Origin: Eupeodes corollae
Taxonomy: Eukaryota > Arthropoda > Insecta > Diptera > Syrphidae
Direction of reading: 5' to 3'
DNA: 64,000 nt
Assembly (NCBI RefSeq): GCF_945859685.1
Contig: NC_079147.1
Coordinates: forward strand, 97,270,315 to 97,334,314
The position numbers and the translations under genes are program-made. Positions 33,084 through 43,122 of the stretch are shown in pieces. Below the pieces are notes generated by a model. That model worked only from the letters and a program-made list of their open reading frames with translations, searched no databases and was not told where the DNA came from. Position 1 is the stretch's first letter. Each line of letters opens with the position of its first letter.

Positions 33084-33575
33084 ACTATAAACGCATTCTA
33101 AAATAGTTGCCGTTCTCATAAGAAAAAAAAATGTGCAATAAAATCTATGTGACCACTCCTAAAAACTTTCAATAACATTTCATTTTTAGGAAGGCGTCCC
33201 TGGTTTAACCGCTTTCCGCATCGCTCTTGCAATTGTCAGAGTGTCACAGTTGTATCGTCTGTGGTTATGTTTTAACACCAAAACAAAGGTGAAATTAAAA
33301 TCCATTAGTTTAAAAGCCGAGAATTTATTTGAATTATGAATAATTTTTGTCTGATATTTTATTCAATTTTTTTTTAATTGAATGACCTTTTTAAAAATGT
33401 AACAGTACATCCTTTTATTTTTAATAATAATAAGCAATAACACAATTCGACGTGTATCCATCAATTTAGGTTGTAAAAGTTTTTTTAGAGGTTATAACTT
33501 TAAGTTTTTAGCTATCAATTGATTTACCTACTTTTAGTTTGATTTGGAATTTTAACATGAATTCCCCTAAATAGG
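33084..33575. other. No gene seen
   Basis: AT-rich spacer ending at the poly(T) that marks the 3' end of LINE K on the minus strand. Confidence 0.5.
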
Positions 33576-36500
33576 TTTTTTTTTTTTTTTTTTTTATAAT
33601 AAGCGCACACTCAAGGGGATATATTACCCTTATTATGTAGACACAGTGTGAGCACTAGGAAAGGGAGAGAGGGGTTGAAAGGAGATGTCGGTGTACATTG
33701 GTTTTGAATTCCTGAATATTGCAATAGAGTGTGGTAAGGCATTCCACATTCGCATAGTACGGCTAAAGAACGAATCTCTATACTTGACAGTACGACCGAA
33801 GATGGGCTCGAGGGTATATTGATGAGCATTCCTAGAAGCGCGAGTATTACGGTTGAACTGTTTAAGGGGAGGAATGCAGCTGGCTATTTCTCTAGAGCAT
33901 AAACCATTAAAATAACGGTAAAACAGGGTGAGACAAGAAACATTTCGACGATGTTCAAGTGACGTAAATGATGTTATGATGGTAATATCACCAATCAATC
34001 TAAATGCTCTACGTTCAATACTATCCAAGAGGCTTAAGTAAGTTGCAGGAGCACCAGCCCAGATATGGGAGTTATACTCAAGCTTTGGACGTATATAAGA
34101 CTTGTAAATAACAGCCAGATCAGAGGGGGAGAAAAACTTCTTGCATCGCCTTAGAAAACCCAAACATCTTGCGGCATTTTTGGCGACATCGCGTATGTGA
34201 TCGTTCCACAAAAGGTGGTTGGTGATACACATACCAAGAATATCCAGATGTTCAGTTTCCTCGATGCAAGTGCCATTTATGGATAATGGCAGCGGGGGTA
34301 TATTTCGCTTTAACGATACAAGACAGCATTGCGTTTTCGAAGCATTAAATTCCACGCGGTTTCTTATTCCCCATTGTACAATGCTGTTTAGGTCGGAATT
34401 TAATGAGCTTATCATATTTTGTCGTTGCAGTTCCACATCCGAAGAAGAGGGGTGTGAATCTGAAAACGAATATGAAAAGCTAAGAGTACTATCGTCAGCG
34501 AAACAATGTATTGGATTAGATGTTGCAGACAGGAGATCATTAGTAAAAATGAGAAAGAGTGTTGGAGATAGAACAGAGCCCTGGGGCACACCAGCATTTA
34601 TTTTGTGGTTTTCAGACTTGAATCCATCCAATACAACTTGTATTGAACGATTCGAAAGGTAATTACTAATCCAATGAAGGAGGGATTCATGCAAACCGAA
34701 AGCACGCATTTTCGATAAGAGAGCCTGATGCCAAACCCTATCAAATGCTTTTGAAATATCAAGTGCAATAATCTTACTTTCTCCAAAGCTATGTAAAGAT
34801 TTGTTCCACTGTTCGGTGAGATGAACCATGAGATCACCAGTGGACCTATCATTAAGAAGCTTCCGTTCTTCAAGATATTTCTTGAGCTGATAATTAATCA
34901 GCGTTTCCATGACCTTGGAAAGAAGGGACGTAAGTGCAATCGGTCGATAATTAGACGGTGAGGAAGATTCGCCTTTTTTGGGAATAGGCTGGACAAATGC
35001 GGTTTTCCATCCGCTCGGAACGAGACCTGAGGAGTAGGACAGATGAAAAAGCTTACGCAGTGGTTTTGCCAGCGATGAAGAACACCTCTTCAGAACAATA
35101 GCGGGGATACCATCTGGACCAGCAGATTTGTGTATGTTAAGATCTTTTAGGACCCTCGCTATGGTACGAGTGCGAAAAAAGATTTGCCCCATAGAATCAT
35201 TAACTCGCTCAAGTACAGGCGGAGTCATAACACTCACTGGCAGAGTTGAATTAGCGGCGAACTGCCTAGCAAAGAGATTTGCTTTCTCTAAGGAGCTAAC
35301 AAATGGAGTGTCATTCACAACGAGCGTAGGGACCGAGGAAGAGGAAGAATTCCTCATATTTTTTACAAATGACCAAAAATTTTTACTGCCTTTGGGACAT
35401 TGCAGTATTTTTTGCCGTAATTTTTGGTCATGTAAAAATTTGGTCCGTCGAATATGGGCGTTGCAGGCCTTCCTGGCTTGCTTGAACTTATTCCGGTTTT
35501 CCTCAGTTGGATTGGCTTTAAAACAACGGAAACTTACCTTCTTAACCCTAATAACCTCTTTACAGCTCGCATCGAACCATGCGTTTTCCTTAGGTCTGAT
35601 GCTTTTAACCCTATTCGGGATAAAAGTTCTCATTCCTAGGAGAATCAAACTTGTGATCATATCAGCGCTGGCGTCAACGTCACTATCGAGGAAGCATAGT
35701 GACCAGTTAAAGATCCTAAAGTAATTATTGAGACCGTCCCAGTTGGCTTTCTCGTATTGCCAAACGGTTCTCTTAGGAGCTCTTTCTTTAACTGGAGAGT
35801 TTTTACACGAGAAATTTGCTGATATGACACAATGGTCAGATGTGCCTAGAGGAGATAGGACACTAATAGTGTACTTACCAGGGTCAGAGGTAAGAAACAA
35901 GTCAAGAGTGTTTTCTGCTCGACCTACCACGTCCGATATTCGAGTGGGCTCGTTGACCAGCTGAGTTAGGTGGTTTAACTCAGCGAAGATCTCAGCACAC
36001 ACTCCTTCTGGTGTTGACTGGCCCGAATGTTGAAGCCATGAAGAATTGTGTACATTGAAATCGCCCGTAACAACGATTTCAGTGCGAGGATAGGACGAAA
36101 CAATTCTTTGTATGGAATCAGACAAAGCATCAAATTCACGAGAAGTTGATACTCTGTCTAGATTTGGGCTTCGATAAAGGAAGCAATAGTGAATGATTTG
36201 CTTATTCACGGAAAATTTAAACCACATACAATTGAAAAAAGAATTTGTGCAGGGACCATATTGTGGCAAAAACTGATAAGCAACATCATTCTTAATGTAA
36301 ATGGCGAGACCATGGTGGGAAAAGAATAATGGCACCAAGTTATACCCTTGAATAAAGAATTCAGTGGGATCGGAATCCTCACCCACTTGGGTTTCACTTA
36401 GTGCCAATACAGCTGGCCTGTTTAAAGCAGTATGGGAGTACACAGAAAGAAAATTCGATCTAAGCCCACGAATATTACAATAATCTACCCTGAAATTTCC

Positions 36501-37165
36501 AGCCATTGCAAATAAAAGAAACACAAAAACCAAAACAGACGAAGACTATAAGAAAAATATTACTGCGTTGAACCACAGAATGCTATTCGATACACGCCAC
36601 TACTAGTGTTATGCCTTAGTAGTGACAAGAATCGAATCCGGCCCTGTTAATTCAAAACAGTAAAATTTTTGTTGTCAACAATCTGATATCAACGATGACG
36701 TAGTCTGTGTATCAATTGCATTAGTTATTAAACACAATGCAATTTGATACACAAGCTAAGCCATGCGACTGTACGAGAGAAGGGGAAAGTGAAGGATGGT
36801 ACTCACTGTGCTATCGCTATGTTGAGTTGGCTTAATATGATGATATGTATTATTTTTTTGTTGGTTGTTTGTTGTTTTTGTTTTATTGTAATTGATTTGG
36901 TGTGGTGTGATTTATTGTTTCTTTTATTTTTGTTGTTTTTTTTGTTTTTTTTGATCATCACTTATAATATTTTTTTTGCTATTTTTTTTGTTTCGTTTTG
37001 TTTTTGATTATTTGTTTTATTATTTAATTTTGTTTTATGTTAACATTAAGTTTAGGGGGAAAACACTTAGACAAATATCACGATTAGGCACAAGACTCGA
37101 ACAAGACGCGCTTGCGCAACGGACGCACAACACAGGGGGACCTTCCCCAACGAAAGTTCACTGAC
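33576..37165 (-). mobile_element. LINE K, near-complete Jockey/CR1-like element
   Basis: Minus-strand element with a 3' A-run (T-run at 33576-33597 on the plus strand), a 3' UTR of about 30 nt, one long ORF (33633-36506) and a 5' region of about 650 nt that is A/C-rich on the element strand. No separate ORF1 is visible. The 5' boundary is set approximately, where the Helitron remnant begins to its right. It is the best-preserved element in the window and probably a recent insertion. The shorter copy at 31621 confirms the 3' end. Confidence 0.8.
33633..36506 (-). CDS. LINE K endonuclease/reverse transcriptase polyprotein (957 aa)
   Basis: Uninterrupted ORF. I take the ATG at 36506 (MAGNFRVDYCNIRGLRSNF), because the extra nine residues upstream would need a non-ATG start. 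Domains: an APE-type endonuclease at about residues 5-235, with SETQ near 37-40, GDFN at 148-151 and GTSDH at 221-225; a linker; and a reverse transcriptase at about 440-720, with SAGPDGIP at 461-468, LDISKAFDRVWH at 582-593, AGVPQGSVLSP at 638-648 and CFADD at 668-672. A C-terminal domain of about 200 residues follows (SHIWAGAP, LEHRRNV, MRMWNALP). It would nick DNA and copy its own RNA at the target. Oddity: the usual QYGFR-type block just before STGDL is missing (residue 554 is followed directly by 555, at about 34845), so the enzyme may be inactive although the frame is open. Confidence 0.9.
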   Translation of the reverse strand: MAGNFRVDYCNIRGLRSNFLSVYSHTALNRPAVLALSETQVGEDSDPTEFFIQGYNLVPLFFSHHGLAIYIKNDVAYQFLPQYGPCTNSFFNCMWFKFSVNKQIIHYCFLYRSPNLDRVSTSREFDALSDSIQRIVSSYPRTEIVVTGDFNVHNSSWLQHSGQSTPEGVCAEIFAELNHLTQLVNEPTRISDVVGRAENTLDLFLTSDPGKYTISVLSPLGTSDHCVISANFSCKNSPVKERAPKRTVWQYEKANWDGLNNYFRIFNWSLCFLDSDVDASADMITSLILLGMRTFIPNRVKSIRPKENAWFDASCKEVIRVKKVSFRCFKANPTEENRNKFKQARKACNAHIRRTKFLHDQKLRQKILQCPKGSKNFWSFVKNMRNSSSSSVPTLVVNDTPFVSSLEKANLFARQFAANSTLPVSVMTPPVLERVNDSMGQIFFRTRTIARVLKDLNIHKSAGPDGIPAIVLKRCSSSLAKPLRKLFHLSYSSGLVPSGWKTAFVQPIPKKGESSSPSNYRPIALTSLLSKVMETLINYQLKKYLEERKLLNDRSTGDLMVHLTEQWNKSLHSFGESKIIALDISKAFDRVWHQALLSKMRAFGLHESLLHWISNYLSNRSIQVVLDGFKSENHKINAGVPQGSVLSPTLFLIFTNDLLSATSNPIHCFADDSTLSFSYSFSDSHPSSSDVELQRQNMISSLNSDLNSIVQWGIRNRVEFNASKTQCCLVSLKRNIPPLPLSINGTCIEETEHLDILGMCITNHLLWNDHIRDVAKNAARCLGFLRRCKKFFSPSDLAVIYKSYIRPKLEYNSHIWAGAPATYLSLLDSIERRAFRLIGDITIITSFTSLEHRRNVSCLTLFYRYFNGLCSREIASCIPPLKQFNRNTRASRNAHQYTLEPIFGRTVKYRDSFFSRTMRMWNALPHSIAIFRNSKPMYTDISFQPLSPFPSAHTVST

Positions 37166-37199
37166 AACTGATTCCAAATTGTGCAAATGCATTTTAGGA

Positions 37200-37790
37200 A
37201 ATTATGGTTCTGTTTGAAGTTCATATCGCGTGAATAATTTGCTCAATCATCGGGCTATTTTGGCAGCCAAAAACCTCAACTTAAACAAAACAAACATTTT
37301 TACTAGGCGATCTTATGTCCTTCAAATCAATCGATACTGTTGTTAATAAAAATGAAAGTGCAAATTTTCCAATTGAATTCTTAAATTCAATAGACATACC
37401 TAGAATGCCACTACCTCTACCATTTATCCTGCTGCGTAGTTTAAATTCACCTCAGTTATGCGACGGCACTCATTTGGTCATCAAAAAGATCATCGGAAAT
37501 ATTCTTGAAGAAACCATTTTAACTCGAAACTTCAAAGGATAAGTGGTTTTGCCACGTGCCACGTATTCCAATGAATCAGATTGAGATTCAAGCATACATA
37601 CAGAAGGTAACAGTTTCCAATTCGTTTAGCTTTTGCAATGTTTATAAATAAGTCTCAAGGCCAAACAATGCCCATTTGTGGTTTAGATTGTGTTGTACAC
37701 GTGTAGGAAAATAGTCGAACCTGTATGTGTAAGCGAAAAACAGGTTAACCAAAAATATTGTGCGCCGATAAGTGCTAAATTAAATTGAAA
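37200..37790 (+). mobile_element. Helitron helicase C-terminal remnant
   Basis: The plus-strand translation resembles the end of a Helitron Rep/helicase (Pif1 type). It reads SFKSIDTVVNKN, FPIEFLNSIDIPRMP, PFILLRSLNSPQLCDGTHLV, then in other frames the VLPRIP-like step, RPNNA-like remnants of the NKSQGQT motif (GQTMP region at 37660) and SNLYV near 37720. The open part is 37315-37542. The N-terminal Rep and helicase core are absent. I could not identify the Helitron 3' hairpin and CTRR end. Confidence 0.65.
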
Positions 37791-38239
37791 GTATTTATAA
37801 TTCAAAATAATACAAATTACTGTTTGTAAATTTTAAACTATCCGCCCTACCTACTTCATTTATAATTTTAAATGTTACATGTTATTTACTAGAAATCTTG
37901 TAATATTTTACTTGTTACAAACTTGGATAAAAAAGTAATAAAATTTGAGTTTAATTCCTTTGTTTTGATTGTCCTTTAGTGTACGAAAATTTAGATAGTC
38001 ATAATTTCATTGTAATAAGGGGTAACGGTAATTGGAAATCAGGCATACAGGTCTCTATGCTTTTTTATAAATGACATAAATGTTATGTCATGGTGGTGTC
38101 CATTTCTGATGTTCTCCTACCGTTTCCCTAAAAAAGTTTACAAATATGACAAAAAACCTGAGCCACACGTTTGACATTTGATATTTGTAATGCTTTCTCT
38201 GAGTTTTGTAAATCAAATTATACCAATTATTAACAATAT
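37791..38239. other. No gene seen
   Basis: AT-rich spacer, possibly including the 3' flank of the Helitron remnant. Confidence 0.4.
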
Positions 38240-39078
38240 AAACATAGGACACTTAAGTATAACTTTACTAGAAGTATAGAATGCATTAAATCAGTTAAAC
38301 GAAGATAATAAAGTTGGCCCTGATAAAATTCCCCCTATTCTATTAAAAAAGTGTGCTTATGCTTGTTGCAAAATATTATTTATCTTTTTTACTAACTTAC
38401 TTCATCATGGGTTGTTTCTTCCTGAATGGAAAACTACCTATATAATACCAATCCATAAAAATGGTTCTTAACAAGTAGTTTTTAACTATAGGCTTATTAG
38501 TAAACCCATTTTATTTAAAAAGATAATTTGGGGAAAACTAAAATTTTCAACACGGTTTTGTTACTGGTACATCCACTTCTACCATTTTAGCTATTTTTAC
38601 TAATTATGTAGTGAATGAAATGGAAAAGGCCACCAAGTGGATGTTATTTACACAGATTCCCCTAAGGCATTTGACAAAGTGCATCACCATATTCTATTGA
38701 AAAAACTTAAAAAAAATCGAGTTTCATTCTAATATGCTTAACTGGTTAGAAACATATTTAACTAATCGTTGTCACTTGTCAATATGTACATATTGATTCA
38801 AATCTATCAAATTCTATAATTGTTTCATCAGAAGTTCCAGAGGAAAGCCATTTAGGTGAGATCTTATTCCTCGTTTCCATTAATGACTTACCTATGTATT
38901 TCAAAACTCAATGTGTCTCCTGTTTGCAGATGATCTGAAATATTTTAGACGTATACAAAATACAAGCGATTGCGATCTTTTACAAAATAAAATCAAAAGA
39001 CTTTTGATCTGAACATTCCTAATTGTCAATAACTCTCTTTTATTACTTGGAAATCATACACTTGAAATAGTTTAAAAA
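38240..39078 (+). mobile_element. Degenerate Jockey-like LINE reverse transcriptase
   Basis: Plus strand: ALNQLNEDNKVGPDKIPPIL and ILLKKCAYACCKILF, then LPEWKTTYIIPIHKNGS, then IYTDSPKAFDKVHHHILLKK (decayed IYTDFSKAFD), TYLTNR-like, a decayed SxVPEESHLG-type block, and traces of the ADDLKYF block. Many frameshifts. It ends against the 3' end of RTE copy B. It is related to the X group and may be a separate family. Confidence 0.65.
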
Positions 39079-39084
39079 AAAAGA

Positions 39085-40703
39085 TCTTAGTGGTATTTTT
39101 GACCATTAATTCAACTTTCGCAAGAATACCAAATTGTCTCCATTTTCGCACTCCAAGTTGGGTGAAGTCACCTTCCACTTGTGCGCGCCACCTGATTCGC
39201 GGTCTTCCTCTACTGCGCTGTCCTGCGGGTGTGGATTTGAAGACTTTCCGGGCCGGAACATTCGTTTCCATGCGCTTTACGTGACCCAGTAGTTGGACTT
39301 TAACCCTTCTGGCTAAGTCTACGTTGCTGTACAGCCCGTACAGCTCGTCGTTCCATCTTCTCCTCCACTCCCCTTCGATGCATACGGGACCGTAGATCAC
39401 ACGAAGAACTTTTCTCTCGAAACGACCCAAGGTGCTTTCATCCGCTTTTGTCATGGTCCATGCTTCTGCACCGTATAGCAGGACGAGGATGATAAGGGTG
39501 TTATATAGCAACACTTTGGTCCCTCGAGAGAGGACTTTACCACTCAATTGCTTTCTTAGTCCAAAGAAACAGCGGTTAGCAAGAGTTATTCTGCATTTGA
39601 TCTCAGCGCTGGTGTTGTTTTCTGCGTTTACAGCGAAGCCTAGGTAGACGAAGCCCTTGACTACTTCATAGTTAGTCTGTCGATGGTGACGTTTTCACCA
39701 AGACGTCGTTGTTGTATGTCCTTTCTTGACGACAGCATGTACTTTGTTTCTCCCTCATTAACCGTTAAACCCATTTTTGCCGACTCTGCCTCAATACTCA
39801 CAAAAGTCCCCTTGACATCACGCTGAGTTCTTCCGATTATGTCAATGTCATCAGCATATGCCAGTAATTGGACAGACTTTTGAAAGATAGTGCCTCTAGT
39901 TTTGACGTGTGAGCTCTGCCCTATTCTTTCAAGCACGATTTTAAAAAACTCACATGACAGCGCATCACCTTGTTTAAAACCTTTTTTGACATCGAAAGGT
40001 TCTGTTAAGTTGTTTCCAACCTTTATGGAGCAGCGTGAATTCTCAATGGTCATCCTGCACAAACGGACGAGTTTGGCGGGGATGCACAAACTAGACATGG
40101 TTCTATACAGCTCGTCCTTGTAGATGCTGTCATATGCGGCCTTGAAATCGATGAAAAGATGGTGGGTGTTCATTTGGTGATCTTGAGTTTTTTCCAGGAT
40201 CTGCCGTGATGCGAATGTTTGATCAACTGTGGACTTTCCTGGTCTAAAACCACACTGATAAGGGCCTATCAGGTTGTTGACGATGGGCTTTAGACGTTCA
40301 CATATTACGGCAGAGAAGATTTTATAGGCGATGTTAAGTAGACTGATTCCTCTATAATGGTGCAGTTTAGAGGGTCTCCTTTTTTCAGGATCGGGCAAAC
40401 AATACTGAGGTTCCATTCATCGGGCACGCTTTCTTCCGACCATATCTTACATATAAGTTGGTGCATGCTCCTAGCCAACTTATCTCCAGCTGTATTAAGG
40501 AGCTCGGCATTAAAGCCATCCTCCCCAGCGGTTTTATTAGACTTCAGCTTAGATATGGCAATCTTAACTCCGTCTAAGTTGGGAGGACGGGATTGTTGGC
40601 TTTCGTCGTCTATGTTAAATGGATCATCCTGCCTGACAGCGGAATTCAGTTCGTCATCACCGTTATACAGTCTGCAGAAGTGGTCCTTCCATGTCCTCAG
40701 CAT
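39085..40703 (-). pseudogene. RTE copy B reverse transcriptase and C-terminal segment
   Basis: Three overlapping open stretches. 40305-40703 has AISKLKSNKTAGEDGFNAEL and WSEESVPDEWNLSIVCPI. 39661-40416 has YRGISLLNIAYKIFSAV, GPYQCGFRPGKSTVDQ, FIDFKAAYDSI, GFKQGDALSCEFF and LAYADDIDIIGR, a complete set of catalytic blocks. 39026-39547 has GTKVLLYNTLIILVLLYGAE, FERKVLRVIYGPVC and a basic GRPRIRWR motif. The breaks between them are single frameshifts or stops, so this copy decayed recently relative to C and D. Confidence 0.8.
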
Positions 40704-40928
40704 TGACTACGGTTCGACTATGATGTTTCCACTTTCGTCTTTGCAGCCTTCGGTTCTGGGTTTATGTACCTGTGAATTTCGATTTACCTGTTTATAAAAC
40801 TTTCGAACTTCTTTTCTGCTTTCAAACCTCTCAACATCTTCAACCGGACGCTTCTCATGCCCTCTCTTTTTCCTTCTGAGAAGTCGGCGTTACTCTCGCC
40901 TTTTCTGATCATAGAGCTCATGAGCAGC

Positions 40929-42147
40929 TCACGTCCTTTTATGCAGCGCCGCTTTGCATGCCTGTTGTTTGACTGCATTTGCCTGCCGACATTCGTCATC
41001 AAACCAGGGGTTCCTTGTTGGTGGCTTTTTGAAACCCAGCACATCAGAGGCGGCTTCTCTTATTGCATCTTGGGAATGTTGCCACTGGTTTTCGATACCT
41101 TGTGTTGGCGGCAGAGAACTTCTAGAGAGGTTACTTGTAACTCGGTCGGAAAAGGAGTTGGCAATCTCTGGCGATTGTAGCCGTTCTACGTTGTACCTTC
41201 TCTCAGCACCTCCTTGTTTTGCCTTGGGTCTGGAAATCCGAAGTGCTACCTTGGCTAAAACGAGGTAATGGTCCGAGTCGATGTTAGCTCCTCGGAAAGT
41301 TCGTACATCCATGATGCTGGAAGGCGTGTCTGGCGTCGATCGCAATATGGTCAATCTGGTTGCCGGTAGATTGATCTGGAGGAGTCCAAGTACCTTTGTG
41401 GATGTTGAGGTATGAAAAACGCGTACTGGCTACCATGACGTTTCGCCCCGCAGCAAAATCTATGAATCTGAATCCGTTGTCGGTAGTGTTGTCCTGCAGG
41501 CTGTTCTTCCTGATTATTCCACCAAAGATGTCTTCCCTTCCTAGCTTGGCATTCAAATCACCCAGGACTATTTTAATATCGTAGCTAGGACACTGCTCAT
41601 ATGGTTTGTCTAGGAGCTCGAAGAACATATCTTTGGCGTTGACGTCTTTCTCTTCTGTGTGGGCGTGCGTGCATATCAGGCTAATGTTGCCGAATTTAGC
41701 CTTGATGCGTATGGTCATGAGGCGCTCATTGATGCACCTATAGCTCAAGACTTCTTGCCTAAGTCTGGCTCCAATGACGAAGCCGCATCCAAATAAGCGC
41801 TATTGGTTTTCGTGTGAGCAGTCACAGTAAATATCGCAGTTTTACATCATCATTTTGCCCCAGCCATCCCATCGTATTTCCAGGATGGCGATGATGTCTA
41901 CTGCTTTATAGCAGTCTAGGGCCTCCGCTAATTCTTCGGCCACACGTGTTCTGTTAAGAGGCCTAACATTCCATGTACAGATCCGAAGTTCGATGTCCTT
42001 AATTCGTTCGCGTACGTTGTCGATAGTAAATCCGTCCGTATCCGAGGTTGTTGGTGCTTCGCAACTATGAGGCTTTAACGTGGCCAGGAAGTCACCCCAA
42101 CGGCACAACCTCCAATCTGGAGGGCCAGATCCTAAGTATAACTCCAA
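40929..42147 (-). pseudogene. RTE copy B endonuclease
   Basis: Open stretches 41842-42147 (ICTWNVRPLNRTRVAEEL, IIAILEIRWDGWGK), 41284-41748 (ISLICTHAHTEE, VLGDLNAKLGRED, FAAGRNVMVASTRF, GTWTPPDQSTGNQIDHI) and 40929-41354 (RGANIDSDHYLVLAKVALRI) form an APE-type endonuclease in the right order, with the GDLNA and DSDH catalytic blocks present. Two frame breaks separate the pieces. Confidence 0.8.
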
Positions 42148-42507
42148 GAATGGGGAACCGGATTAAACCGCTCCTAAAAGTCGAAGAAGCCCTATAAGGT
42201 GTTCACTAAGTAGTTCAACCTTACTGGAACTGTAGACTCCACCGTTGATTCCATCTCGGGAATTCCTACGCTGCCGTCTGGATAAGGAGAGGTGCCTTAG
42301 TGGAAACACCTCTCCCCCATCTCTCGTTGGCAGCCACCAACAACTTTCCACTGTTGTTGGAACCCAATCTACAGTTGAGGTACTACGCACCCGATGTTTA
42401 TCACGGAGAGGTGAAAGTAGGAGTTGATAGACAGAGGTGGGTTTTGAGAAAAATCTGTGGACGCTTGTGTCCTCTTAAATCCACATGTCTACTATTTGAA
42501 CATCAAC

Positions 42508-42756
42508 TGTCTTTTTTTTTTATTAGCTCATAGAGTGAACTATGCCTTCAACAAACTGCGAAGCATTAACTCGAAGTGTTAGAGAAATTAATATCTTATC
42601 AAATTATACTGATTTTATTTTTCATATTAATAGAAATACTTTCAAATATCGCTATGCTCAGTCAATTTTTTTATATTTCCATTCTTAATTTATAATATAA
42701 TATTTTAAATAAAACTTGTGTTATTCATTAGGCTACTTTTTCATTTTTAAAAGGTG
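42508..42756. other. Short AT-rich spacer; no gene seen
   Basis: Begins with a T-run (42511-42520) next to the 5' end of RTE copy B. Confidence 0.5.
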
Positions 42757-43095
42757 TTCATTTATTTTTAGTAGTACCCGTGGCATGATGGTTAGTGCGT
42801 TGGACTGTCATGCCAGAGGTCTTGGGTTCGATCCCTGCCTGTGCCATCTAAAGTCTTTTCACGGGTACTGCCTCTTGCGAGGAATTGACAAATTCTCCAA
42901 GAGTAACTCTTGTCAAGAAAAAGTGCTTTCTCAAATTAGCCGTTCGGAATCGGCATTTTAAAACTGTAGGTCCCCTCCATTCCTGACAACATTACTCGCA
43001 CACAGGAATGGTTGAGAGTTGTAAGTCACTAGGCCCTGGTTCTTCATGGACTGTTGCGCCACCCAATTTATTTTATTTTATTCATTTATTTTTAG
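42757..43095 (+). repeat. tRNA-Asp-like SINE, full copy with 15-bp target duplication
   Basis: The SINE body runs from TAGTACCCGTGGCATGATGG (42772) to CTGTTGCGCCACCCAATTTA and a (TTTTA)n-type tail ending at 43080. TTCATTTATTTTTAG is repeated exactly at 42757-42771 and 43081-43095. The head folds as a tRNA: acceptor pairing TGGCA/TGCCA, an anticodon loop CT-GTC-AT (tRNA-Asp-like GTC) and a perfect B box GGTTCGATCCC. It would be transcribed by RNA polymerase III and moved by a partner LINE. This is the reference copy for the family. Confidence 0.9.
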
Positions 43096-43122
43096 CTTCC
43101 GATAGGAAGTTATTGTAATCAA
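43091..43122 (+). repeat. Family A terminal hairpin fragment (A9)
   Basis: TTTTTAGCTTCCGATAGGAAG followed by TTATTGTAAT matches the first 30 bases of family A. Homology then stops. The SINE's right target duplication overlaps its T-run, so the SINE landed exactly at this terminus. Confidence 0.6.

Larger units (their letters stand above)
39085..42507 (-). mobile_element. RTE-like LINE copy B, near full length
   Basis: Minus-strand element of about 3.4 kb. The 5' end, near 42507, shares GATGTTCAAATAGTAGACAT with copies A and C. The order is 5' leader, an endonuclease split over three frames, a reverse transcriptase split over two, then a C-terminal segment. It has only a handful of frameshifts and stops and so serves as the reference for the other copies. 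The protein type is the RTE-like one often annotated in insects as a craniofacial-development-protein-like endonuclease joined to a reverse transcriptase. Confidence 0.85.

Noticed and set aside
35128..35724. 198-residue plus-strand open frame
   Set aside because: Antisense shadow of the LINE K ORF, as are the other plus-strand frames between 34.2 and 36.0 kb.
36840..37010. T/G-rich open frame of valine, phenylalanine and leucine residues
   Set aside because: Low-complexity sequence in the LINE K 5' region, not a membrane protein gene.
42772..42850. Functional tRNA-Asp gene
   Set aside because: The head continues into a repeated SINE body, the anticodon stem is imperfect, and the unit recurs as an interspersed repeat.
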